Position numbers and translations under genes: made by a program
Notes under the pieces: generated by a model
What the model was told of the DNA's origin: nothing
Seen by the model: only the letters and a program-made list of their open reading frames with translations
Databases searched by the model: none
Assembly (NCBI GenBank): GCA_964579855.1
Contig: CAZOIM010000198.1
Location: 1-7,055 of the forward strand
Reading direction: 5' to 3'
DNA from: JADGQA01 sp964579855
GTDB lineage: Bacteria; Bacteroidota; Ignavibacteria; UBA10030
DNA: 7,055 nucleotides
In this document: positions 1 to 6,339 of the stretch, in pieces
How the letters are laid out: the number at the start of each line of letters is the position of its first letter
How positions within the stretch are numbered: the stretch's first letter is position 1

Positions 1-401
1 AAACCGGGGATCTCGGCGAATTTGACAAGGACGGATACTTGTATATCAGGGGCAGGCTCAAGAACATGATACTCGGACCGAGCGGGGAGAACATCTATCC
101 AGAGGAGATTGAGTCGATTATCAACGAGTTCGATATTGTCTTTGAGTCGCTCGTCTTCCGCCAAGAAAATCATCTCGCGGCGCGCGTGTTTCTGAATTAC
201 GAGAACCTAGACCGGGAATTGGCGAGGGACGATAGTTCCGAGTCGAAGATCGGTGAACAAATTGCTGTACGACTTGAAGACCTTCGACGCCAAATCAACG
301 CAAGACTTTCTTCCTTTTCCCGCATTCAAAAACTCATTGAACAGCGGGAACCCTTCGAAAAGACTCCGACACAAAAAATAAAACGTCATTTGTACGTTTA
401 A
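1..401 (+). CDS. ANL-superfamily AMP-forming ligase, probable long-chain acyl-CoA synthetase (3' fragment)
   Basis: This is the C-terminal end of an adenylate-forming enzyme cut by the left window edge; reading starts at base 3 and gives 132 residues to a TAA stop. Counting from there, TGD (residues 1-3) is the A7 motif. GRLKNMI (17-23) followed by GENIYPEEIE (28-37) is the A8 hinge around which the small C-terminal domain rotates. TPTQKIKRHLY (121-131) matches the A10 motif, whose lysine (K125) contacts the acyl-adenylate. The NIYPEEIE form is common in bacterial FAA1-like long-chain fatty acid:CoA ligases, which activate fatty acids with ATP and CoA in the cytosol. The substrate cannot be fixed because the acyl pocket lies in the missing N-terminal part; a benzoate- or other acid-CoA ligase is also possible. 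No signal peptide could be assessed. The gene converges on the amidohydrolase gene across 121 bases. Confidence 0.85.
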   Translation, partial: TGDLGEFDKDGYLYIRGRLKNMILGPSGENIYPEEIESIINEFDIVFESLVFRQENHLAARVFLNYENLDRELARDDSSESKIGEQIAVRLEDLRRQINARLSSFSRIQKLIEQREPFEKTPTQKIKRHLYV

Positions 402-522
402 TCGTCGAGGGCTCTTACGGAATCTCTTCACGCAAGAGGGTTGGATCGTGTTATCGCCATAAAGATCGTTGAGGAACGAGAATAGGGATTTCGGTCCATT
501 TGCGAGTCATCATCAAGCGAAT
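402..522. other. Convergent intergenic spacer, no clear element
   Basis: These 121 bases lie between the stop codons of two converging genes. The only structure seen is a 5-bp hairpin, CTCTT/AAGAG, at 424-438 with a CACGC loop. It has no following T-run, so it is not a convincing intrinsic terminator. No ORF with a ribosome binding site was found. Confidence 0.6.
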
Positions 523-1881
523 TCACTTCAATTTCTGCTCGTTCTTATAGATTGTTCCCGCCTTCATGACAAAGTGCACATTCCGAACCGTCGTAATGTC
601 CTGTGTCGGATCGCCTTCAACGCCTATGATGTCGGCGTCAAAGCCGGGTCGAATACTTCCAAGTTTATCCTGCAAACGAATGATTTTGGCATTGACGGCA
701 GTGGCAGCCATAAGCGCCTGTATTGTGGTAATGCCGGCATTCACCATCCACTCCAACTCCCGATAATTCGTTCCGTGTGTAAACACACCTACGTCGCTCC
801 CGAGCCCAATGACCACCCCTGCCTCCAAGGCAAATTTAAACGATTGAAGTGCCTTTTTCATTCCCGGCGACAACGGTCCCCCGCGTTTGAACCCGTCAAA
901 GTATTCTCCATAGGCCTCTTCAGCAGTTAGTGTTGGCAAGTAAGCAACACCGCGCTTTGCCATGAGCTGAAAGACTTCCGGCGTTCCGCCATACCCGTGT
1001 TCGATGGAATCGACTCCAGCTTCAATCGCCCGACGCATTCCTTCAGGGGTCGTAGCGTGTGCTGAGACAGGTCTTTCGGCAGAATGTGCCTCCGCTACAA
1101 GGGTGCGCAATTCGTCTTGGCTGAATGTCGGCACCGTCCCGCTCACGCCATGTCTGTAATCCGCGTAGACTTTCACCCAATCGGCTCCTTGTCCAACCTG
1201 TTCACGAACTGCTTTGATGATCTCGGTCTGACCGCTTACCTCTTCGCCTCCTTTTGGCAAAACCAGGTCAGGTGCAAAACCTGACGGGCCTGGGCCGTAA
1301 CAGCCAGTCGCTACAATTGCACGCGTGGCAACGAGAAGGCGAGGGCCTGGTATGAGGTCTTCATTGATGGCGCGTTGAACAGAGACATCTGCATATCCTG
1401 CGCCCTCTGTGCCAAGATCCCTCAGGAGGGTAAAGCCTGACATCAGTGTACGATTGCAATGGATCACAGCCTCGATTGTTCGATAGGCAAGAGGCTCTTT
1501 GAGAACCTGATCATTCCAAAGTGTTTCGTTGTAAGGGTGAAGGAAAATATGTGAATGCAAATCCATCAATCCCGGCAGTAGAGTCATTCCCGGAAATTCA
1601 ATCATTGATGCTCCCTCAGGTGCGCGCACTTGTGCAGCCGGACCAACCGCCTCAATACGTTTGTCTCTTACTAGAACAACCCATCCCTCGTGTACTTTTT
1701 CATTGTAGCCATCAAAAACTCGGGACGGTTTCAATAGTATGCTCCCGGAATCTTGATCATTTTGACTTGTACTATTGCCTTGAGCCCTAAGCCGATGTGG
1801 AAACAACGAAGAAACGAGCAGGCCGAGACCTGACAACATCCCGGTTCTGAGAAATGTACGACGTTCAACGTATTTTGTCAT
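523..1881 (-). CDS. Tat-exported metal-dependent amidohydrolase (imidazolonepropionase/Xaa-Pro dipeptidase-like)
   Basis: Amidohydrolase-superfamily enzyme of the periplasmic, secreted type, expected to hydrolyse an amide or peptide-like bond. Relatives include Xaa-Pro dipeptidases and carboxypeptidases acting on N-acyl amino acids; the true substrate is unknown. Residues are numbered from the first ATG (1884). A twin-arginine leader has RRTFLRTG at 8-15, a hydrophobic stretch at about 16-28, and likely cleavage near A34. A beta-sandwich segment with the metal-proximal HSH (110-112) follows. Next come K238 in WVKVYADY (the probable carboxylated bridging lysine), H276 in SAHATT, H296 in EHGYGG and D364 in GLGSDVG, so the full metal set is present. 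The C-terminal GxxADIIGVEGDP segment closes the beta-sandwich. The family is usually 400-450 residues, so the gene is full length. Two adjacent ATGs exist (1884 and 1881). The second is preferred because AGGAGT lies 6 bases upstream of it but only 3 from the first. It is divergent from the phosphoesterase gene. Confidence 0.9.
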   Translation of the reverse strand: MTKYVERRTFLRTGMLSGLGLLVSSLFPHRLRAQGNSTSQNDQDSGSILLKPSRVFDGYNEKVHEGWVVLVRDKRIEAVGPAAQVRAPEGASMIEFPGMTLLPGLMDLHSHIFLHPYNETLWNDQVLKEPLAYRTIEAVIHCNRTLMSGFTLLRDLGTEGAGYADVSVQRAINEDLIPGPRLLVATRAIVATGCYGPGPSGFAPDLVLPKGGEEVSGQTEIIKAVREQVGQGADWVKVYADYRHGVSGTVPTFSQDELRTLVAEAHSAERPVSAHATTPEGMRRAIEAGVDSIEHGYGGTPEVFQLMAKRGVAYLPTLTAEEAYGEYFDGFKRGGPLSPGMKKALQSFKFALEAGVVIGLGSDVGVFTHGTNYRELEWMVNAGITTIQALMAATAVNAKIIRLQDKLGSIRPGFDADIIGVEGDPTQDITTVRNVHFVMKAGTIYKNEQKLK

Positions 1882-1887
1882 CATCAG

Positions 1888-1893
1888 ACTCCT
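1888..1893 (-). promoter_or_regulatory. Shine-Dalgarno site deciding the amidohydrolase start
   Basis: On the minus strand this reads AGGAGT. It is 3 bases from the first ATG (1884) and 6 from the second (1881), which favours the second ATG as the start. The Tat motif is retained either way. Confidence 0.6.
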
Positions 1894-2008
1894 ATGCTAG
1901 TACTTCTAGACTTGCCGAGATCACTTATGGTTCGCTCTTGGTTGCTTTTTCAATGAGTACAATTCTCTCTGAAAAAATGGACCCAACCCCTGTTTGTTCG
2001 ACGGAAGA

Positions 2009-2037
2009 AATCTACGTTACATGGTTTCAAAAGTCAA
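2009..2037 (-). promoter_or_regulatory. Possible sigma70-type promoter for the amidohydrolase gene
   Basis: On the minus strand, TTGACT (2032-2037, 5 of 6 to TTGACA) is followed after exactly 17 bases by TAGATT (2009-2014, 4 of 6 to TATAAT). It points at the amidohydrolase and would give a 5' leader of roughly 120 bases. Such matches arise by chance in AT-rich spacers. If the host belongs to Bacteroidota, its main sigma factor prefers a different consensus, so confidence is low. Confidence 0.3.
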
Positions 2038-2137
2038 TAAATCATCTACGCAATCGAAACAACTTGTGAAGTCGATTACCTGTGCCAATCCATGACGGAT
2101 TGCATGAGTTCACGGAAGTCATTAATTTGACAACATT

Positions 2138-3034
2138 ATGAAACATCACGTCCTAAACAGTTGTAGGAAACTCGCGAGCCAAATTATTCTATTTGGCATT
2201 GGATTTTCCATTTCATATGCACAGCCGACCCAACCATTCTTCTTTGTCCAGCTTGCCGACCCGCAATTTGGGATGTATCCTCTCCAGAAAGATTTTCATA
2301 AAGAACGTCGGAATCTCTCTCGAGCCGTCGAAGCTATCAACAGGTTGAGACCGGCGTTCGTTGTGGTTTGCGGAGATCTCGTCAATCGGGACGGTGACGA
2401 AAAGCAAATTGCTGCATTCAAGCAAACCATTTCCAAACTGGACCGATCTATCCCCATTTATCTTGTCGCAGGGAATCACGATGTCGGAAACACACCGACT
2501 CCAGCGACTCTCCAGGATTACAGAGAGGTCATCGGACAAGACTATTACTCCTTTAAGCAAGATGGCCAAAGGTTTGTCGTTCTCAATTCTTCGCTCATAA
2601 AAGATCCCTCACGGGCCCCAAAGGAAGCTGTCGCACAGATCAATTGGCTGCAAGCGGTTCTGGATACGGTACGGAATGAGCACTCAAGTATTATCGTGTT
2701 CCAGCATCATCCATGGTTTGTTAAGTATCCAAAAGAACCGAACGGGTATTTCAATATTCCCCGCAAAGTGCGAATGAAATATCTCAATCTTTTGGAAAGC
2801 TCAGGCGTGACGTTTGTGTTTGCGGGACACTTGCACGCCAACGCCTCCGGCTCGTATAAGTCTTTGAAGATGATAACAAGCGGGCCCGTGGGTATGCCGT
2901 TGGGAACGAGTCCATCCGGCATACGGATCGTAATTGTCCGTCCTACGAAGATCGAACACACATATTATCCGCTCAAGAATATTCCACGACGAATTGACCT
3001 ATCAGCCGATGTTGGTTCAACGATGCATCGCTGA
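2138..3034 (+). CDS. Secreted calcineurin-like metallophosphoesterase, CPPED1/CSTP1 type
   Basis: Predicted exported dinuclear-metal phosphoesterase of 298 residues. An N-terminal signal peptide (hydrophobic 14-27, likely cut after SYA, A28) is followed directly by the catalytic fold. Metal motifs in order: DPQFG (41-45), with Gln where most of the superfamily has His; CGDLVN (78-83); GNHD (112-115); QHH (189-191); GHLH (230-233). The run AGNHDVGNTPT, the DYYSF segment (135-139) and FQHHPWF closely match what I recall of the animal phosphatase CPPED1 (CSTP1), and the DPQ variant is also typical of that group. Human CPPED1 is described as a Ser/Thr protein phosphatase; the bacterial substrate is unknown and could be a nucleotide, sugar phosphate or lipid headgroup. 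No Shine-Dalgarno is visible before the ATG. The PLD-like gene follows 84 bases downstream on the same strand. Confidence 0.9.
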   Translation: MKHHVLNSCRKLASQIILFGIGFSISYAQPTQPFFFVQLADPQFGMYPLQKDFHKERRNLSRAVEAINRLRPAFVVVCGDLVNRDGDEKQIAAFKQTISKLDRSIPIYLVAGNHDVGNTPTPATLQDYREVIGQDYYSFKQDGQRFVVLNSSLIKDPSRAPKEAVAQINWLQAVLDTVRNEHSSIIVFQHHPWFVKYPKEPNGYFNIPRKVRMKYLNLLESSGVTFVFAGHLHANASGSYKSLKMITSGPVGMPLGTSPSGIRIVIVRPTKIEHTYYPLKNIPRRIDLSADVGSTMHR

Positions 3035-3118
3035 GGAAAACAACTCACTGGTGGAGTTCACCTCCTGGCCGATTTAATCAGTTGTATTCATGGTATGCCT
3101 TGCCTATCTTAATTCACT

Positions 3119-4348
3119 ATGAAAACGAAATTCTGTGTGCTCGCTGCTCTGTCGCTCATATGTTCCTCAGGATTCTCTCAATTAGCTGGATACAAAGATT
3201 TTGAAGTAGTTGAGAGTATACCGATTGAAACCACACTCGACAATGCGGATATCCGCAATGCGCGCGAAGTCTGGATTGAGATGATCAATTCCGCACGGGT
3301 GTCGCTCGATTTCGAAGAATTCTACATTTCAAATCAACAGGGTGAAATTTTGGAAGATGTGCTGAAGGCACTCTTGCAGGCAGCGAACAGGGGAGTGAAA
3401 GTTCGATTCATTGTTGATGCGGGAATGTACAAGACATATCCCGAAACCGTTGATTCCCTTGGGAGAGAAAGAAATATTTCAATACGGATTGTGGATTATC
3501 GAAAGCTTGCAGGTGGCATACAGCACGCCAAATACTTCACCGTGGACGGAGTGCAAGTCTTTATGGGAAGCCAGAATTTCGACTGGCGGGCACTGAATCA
3601 AATCCACGAACTCGGAATTAAGATCCGGAACAAGGAGGCGGTGAAGGTATATCAGGACCTGTTTGATCTTGACTGGAGTCTCGCAGAAACGAACGATCCG
3701 GCTCGCATAACTGAGGTTTTGCATCACAAGAGGTATGCAACGCCAATATGGGTTGTTGAGAGTCCTGGAGACACTCTCGTCTACACGCCTACCTGTAGTC
3801 CTTTGGTATTGGATCCGGACACGACGCTTTGGGATGAGACCAACATCGTGAAGCTCATCGATGGAGCGAGGAGTGAAATCATGCTTCAATTTCTTACCTA
3901 CTCGCCGCTAACGTACGGGAAGGGCATGTACACCATACTCAATGATGCGTTAATCCGTGCAGCTCGCCACGGGGTTCGAGTAAGACTCATTGTGTCCGAC
4001 TGGGAAAAAAGTCCACGGCAAGTTGAGCAACTCAAACAACTTTCGATTGTACCAAATATCGAAGTAAAATTCAGTTCGATTCCTGAACTTCCCTCCAGGT
4101 ATATCTCATTTGCCAGAGTTGAACACTGCAAGTACATCGTTGTAGATTCTTCGTCGTGCTGGGTTGGAACAAGCAACGCAGAAAGGAGTTACTTTTACAA
4201 TACGCGCAATGTAGGAGTCGTCGTTTGGAATACTCGAATAACCGTAGTGCTCAGGCGCATCTTCGTCAAAGATTGGGACGGCCCTTATACCGAACTTGTC
4301 CGTCAAGAAGGGGAGTATAAACCCCGGGAACATGGCGAAAAGAAGTAG
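3119..4348 (+). CDS. Secreted phospholipase D-superfamily protein, PLD3/PLD4-like
   Basis: A 409-residue protein with two HKD catalytic motifs, expected to hydrolyse phosphodiester bonds through a covalent phosphohistidine. A signal peptide (hydrophobic 5-19, likely cleavage near GFS/QLAG) implies export; the cysteines in it do not form a lipobox. HKD1 is HAKYFTVD (136-143) followed by GSQN (150-153) and FDWRALNQIHELG (154-166). HKD2 is HCKYIVVD (336-343) followed by GTSN (350-353). FDWRAL after HKD1, FARVEHCKY before HKD2 and FVKDWDGPY near the C terminus parallel the MDWRSL, ARVNHNKY and FLRDWDSPY segments I recall from human PLD3. This separates it from cardiolipin synthases, which have transmembrane helices and a different motif context. 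Human PLD3 and PLD4 are lysosomal 5' exonucleases, so a nuclease role is as likely as a lipase. No Shine-Dalgarno is visible. The assembly gap begins 13 bases after the stop. Confidence 0.9.
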   Translation: MKTKFCVLAALSLICSSGFSQLAGYKDFEVVESIPIETTLDNADIRNAREVWIEMINSARVSLDFEEFYISNQQGEILEDVLKALLQAANRGVKVRFIVDAGMYKTYPETVDSLGRERNISIRIVDYRKLAGGIQHAKYFTVDGVQVFMGSQNFDWRALNQIHELGIKIRNKEAVKVYQDLFDLDWSLAETNDPARITEVLHHKRYATPIWVVESPGDTLVYTPTCSPLVLDPDTTLWDETNIVKLIDGARSEIMLQFLTYSPLTYGKGMYTILNDALIRAARHGVRVRLIVSDWEKSPRQVEQLKQLSIVPNIEVKFSSIPELPSRYISFARVEHCKYIVVDSSSCWVGTSNAERSYFYNTRNVGVVVWNTRITVVLRRIFVKDWDGPYTELVRQEGEYKPREHGEKK

Positions 4349-4361
4349 TCAAATTCTGCGC

Positions 4362-4461
4362 NNNNNNNNNNNNNNNNNNNNNNNNNNNNNNNNNNNNNNN
4401 NNNNNNNNNNNNNNNNNNNNNNNNNNNNNNNNNNNNNNNNNNNNNNNNNNNNNNNNNNNNN
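4362..4461. other. Assembly gap, 100 N
   Basis: A run of exactly 100 N's, the conventional filler for a scaffold gap of unknown size. The real distance and content between the PLD-like gene and the M61 gene are therefore unknown. Both flanking genes are complete: the PLD-like stop lies before the gap, and the M61 gene has its own ribosome binding site after it. Anything could be missing here, from a few bases to additional genes. Confidence 0.97.
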
Positions 4462-4470
4462 ATCATCATG

Positions 4471-4476
4471 AGGAGG
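4471..4476 (+). promoter_or_regulatory. Strong Shine-Dalgarno of the M61 peptidase gene
   Basis: AGGAGG, continuing as AGGAGGAGGG, directly precedes the ATG at 4481. An in-frame TGA at 4469-4471 overlaps its first base, so the reading frame cannot extend back into the gap. This fixes 4481 as the start. Confidence 0.8.
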
Positions 4477-4480
4477 AGGG

Positions 4481-6256
4481 ATGAGCCCAAACAGAAGATA
4501 CACCATTGCATTGGTGCTTTGTCTTACGAGTCTCGCCACGTTGCTATCCCAGCAAGTGTTCGAGGTCAATTTGAATGACCGGTCCGGCGATTCTTTCAAA
4601 GTAAGCCTCCTTCCTGAACCACTCTCAAATTCGAATAACATATTTCAGTTTGCTTCGACGGCACCCGGGACGTACCAGGTGATGGATATCGGACGATTCG
4701 TGAATGAATTCAAAGCATTTGATAAATCCGGCAACGTTATCCCGACTGAACATTCCTCAACGAACCAATGGACAATCTCCCGCCCGGCAGATGTCAAGAA
4801 GATTACCTACACCGTCGCGGATCTCTGGAATGCCAAGGTTGACAAGAACCGGATCTATCCCATGTGCAGTACAACCATCCAGGATGAGTTTGTCATGTTG
4901 AATGGTCAAGGAGTGTTTGGATATTTTAACGGGATGCAAACAGAACCGATAAAAATAAAGCTTGATTACCCGAAGGAGTGGCAGCTTGGAACTGCGCTTC
5001 AGTTGGATCGGGAGGGATACTATGAGGCAGAGGATTTCGACAAGGTCGTTGACTCTCCGTTCTATCTTGGCAAATTAACGACGGCGACGACAGAAGTCGG
5101 TGGAGCCAAGATTGATGTCTATACGTATTCCAAAAAAGGATTGATTACGTCTACCGCCATGCTCGCTTCACTTCAAAACATCCTGAAAGCGGAGTCCGAC
5201 TTCACGAAAGGACTTCCGGTTGAACGATACACCTTCTTATTCTGGTTTGGGGAGTTCTCCGCAGGTGCCTGGGAGCATTCCTATAGCTCTGAATACGTAA
5301 TGAAGGAGGACACCCTAGCAGCGGCATATGCCGCAAATGTTGTTTCGATAGTCGCCCATGAATTTTTCCACGTCAATACTCCTCTCAACATTCACAGCGA
5401 ACTGGTTGAACATTTCAATTTTGTTAAGCCGGTGATGTCTCAACACCTCTGGCTTTACGAGGGAACCACGGAGTGGGCAGCACATATGCTGCAATTGCGC
5501 GATGGGTTGATAACCCTTCCTGAGTATTTGCAGACGCTGCGCGGTGAACTCAATGCCAACGATGGATATGATCAAAATCTCAGTCTTACGGAACTGGGAG
5601 TTCACTCGACAGAAATGGAGGATCAATACCCAAATATTTATCAAAAAGGCGCATTCGTCAGTGGATTGTTGGATATACGTCTGCTCGAATTGTCACACGG
5701 TGTATTTGGTTTGCGTGAACTTCTCATAAAATTGTCCAAAGAGTTTGGAAAGAAACGCGCATTCAACGAAGATAAATTCTTCGACCAACTGGTTGCCATG
5801 ACCTATCCAGAGGTAGGGGATTTTATTGCCCGCTACATCAAGGGATCGGAACAATTGCCCGTGACGGAATACTTTAACTGGCTCGGCATCAACTATGCAG
5901 AAAGAGGAGACATCGATAGCAGCAAGAGCGGATTAGGAATCGGACTGGGAGTAGTGGACAATGTGATTGCTGTTACGATGGTGTACCCGGACTCGAAATC
6001 GGGATTGATGAAAGGGGATATTGTCGAGAAGATCGACAGCACGGATTTTACTTTTCAAAATGCGCAATCGACCTTAAGCAAGCTGACTGCAATGAAACCC
6101 GGAACGAAAGCTGCAATAAAGGTTAAGCGAGGCAATGAAGAAATGGAAGTTCTTGCGGAGTTGCAGGCGCGAGTCCAGCGGCATCAATTTTCGATTGATA
6201 CCCATGCATCTCTCGAGCAAGTGAGGCTTAGGGAAGCCTGGATGAAAAATATGTAG
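4481..6256 (+). CDS. M61-family (glycyl-aminopeptidase-like) metallopeptidase with PDZ domain
   Basis: A 591-residue exported zinc peptidase. The signal peptide covers residues 1-23 (RR at 5-6, hydrophobic 8-22), with likely cleavage before QQVFEVN. The N-terminal M61 beta domain spans about 25-190. The catalytic part includes GAWEHSYS (262-269), the zinc motif HEFFH (293-297), NIHSE (303-307) and the third zinc ligand E327 in WLYEGTTEW. YQKGAFVSGLLD (387-398) is also typical of the family. A PDZ domain occupies about 483-560, with GLGIGLG at 484-490 as its start. The usual M61 length is about 580-620, so the gene is complete. Characterised members release N-terminal Gly or Ala from peptides; the PDZ probably binds substrate or partner termini. 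The gene is preceded by an assembly gap, so its operon partners are unknown, and it is followed by a terminator hairpin 30 bases after the stop. Confidence 0.95.
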   Translation: MSPNRRYTIALVLCLTSLATLLSQQVFEVNLNDRSGDSFKVSLLPEPLSNSNNIFQFASTAPGTYQVMDIGRFVNEFKAFDKSGNVIPTEHSSTNQWTISRPADVKKITYTVADLWNAKVDKNRIYPMCSTTIQDEFVMLNGQGVFGYFNGMQTEPIKIKLDYPKEWQLGTALQLDREGYYEAEDFDKVVDSPFYLGKLTTATTEVGGAKIDVYTYSKKGLITSTAMLASLQNILKAESDFTKGLPVERYTFLFWFGEFSAGAWEHSYSSEYVMKEDTLAAAYAANVVSIVAHEFFHVNTPLNIHSELVEHFNFVKPVMSQHLWLYEGTTEWAAHMLQLRDGLITLPEYLQTLRGELNANDGYDQNLSLTELGVHSTEMEDQYPNIYQKGAFVSGLLDIRLLELSHGVFGLRELLIKLSKEFGKKRAFNEDKFFDQLVAMTYPEVGDFIARYIKGSEQLPVTEYFNWLGINYAERGDIDSSKSGLGIGLGVVDNVIAVTMVYPDSKSGLMKGDIVEKIDSTDFTFQNAQSTLSKLTAMKPGTKAAIKVKRGNEEMEVLAELQARVQRHQFSIDTHASLEQVRLREAWMKNM

Positions 6257-6285
6257 TCTCTCTATATTTGACCTTTGTCACAAAA

Positions 6286-6317
6286 AAAGGCATCCCGGAT
6301 CTGTTCGGGATGCCTTT
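6286..6317. terminator. Bidirectional intrinsic terminator hairpin
   Basis: A perfect 12-bp inverted repeat, AAAGGCATCCCG (6286-6297) with CGGGATGCCTTT (6306-6317), has an 8-base loop that can close two further pairs (one G-T wobble). It sits between the converging M61 gene and the 6340-7055 gene. On the minus strand the stem is followed by an unbroken T-run (seven T's, 6282-6288). On the plus strand only three T's follow. It therefore acts best for the minus-strand gene and probably also for M61. Confidence 0.9.
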
Positions 6318-6339
6318 GGTATTCTCAGGAGTGGCGCAA

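Larger units (their letters stand above)
1885..2137. other. Divergent intergenic region (253 bases)
   Basis: This stretch should hold the promoters for the amidohydrolase (-) and for the phosphoesterase/PLD-like pair (+). Seen here: a candidate minus-strand promoter (2009-2037), the amidohydrolase Shine-Dalgarno (1888-1893) and a short CTAG-N5-CTAG repeat (1897-1909). A 71-codon plus-strand frame (1854-2069) overlaps the amidohydrolase start in antisense, lacks a ribosome binding site and looks non-coding. No RNA gene or riboswitch was recognised. Confidence 0.5.

Noticed and set aside
424..438. CTCTT/AAGAG hairpin after the acyl-CoA synthetase-type gene
   Set aside because: The 5-bp stem is AT-leaning, with no poly-T tail in either direction.
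469..930. 153-codon plus-strand frame opposite the amidohydrolase
   Set aside because: It is a shadow of the amidohydrolase, which has a complete set of active-site motifs on the other strand; the shadow translation has no domain features.
1854..2069. 71-codon plus-strand open frame in the divergent spacer
   Set aside because: It starts antisense inside the amidohydrolase 5' end, has no ribosome binding site, and its translation shows no recognisable domain or signal.
2100..2128. TTGCAT-N17-TAATTT as a promoter for the phosphoesterase gene
   Set aside because: Each box matches the consensus at only 3 of 6 positions, and the -10 would lie 9 bases from the ATG, implying an almost leaderless mRNA. 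It is also one base short of the Bacteroidota TAnnTTTG element.
3048..3066. Small GGTG/CACC or GGAG/CTCC hairpin between the phosphoesterase and PLD-like genes
   Set aside because: Stems are only 4 bp, alternatives compete, and no T-run follows, so it does not support a terminator or attenuator.
3082..3110. TTGTAT-N17-TATCTT upstream of the PLD-like gene
   Set aside because: The -35 box matches 3 of 6 and the -10 box 4 of 6, and the -10 ends only 8 bases before the ATG. A chance match is likely, and co-transcription with the upstream phosphoesterase gene is simpler.
4266..4641. Open frames reading through the N run
   Set aside because: They exist only because N codons are not stops; the flanking segments belong to the PLD-like and M61 genes in other frames.
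6272..6290. CCTTT/AAAGG pairing that competes with the terminator stem, suggesting an attenuator
   Set aside because: The 5-bp stem is far weaker than the 12-bp terminator and lies downstream of both stop codons' genes, where attenuation would make no sense.
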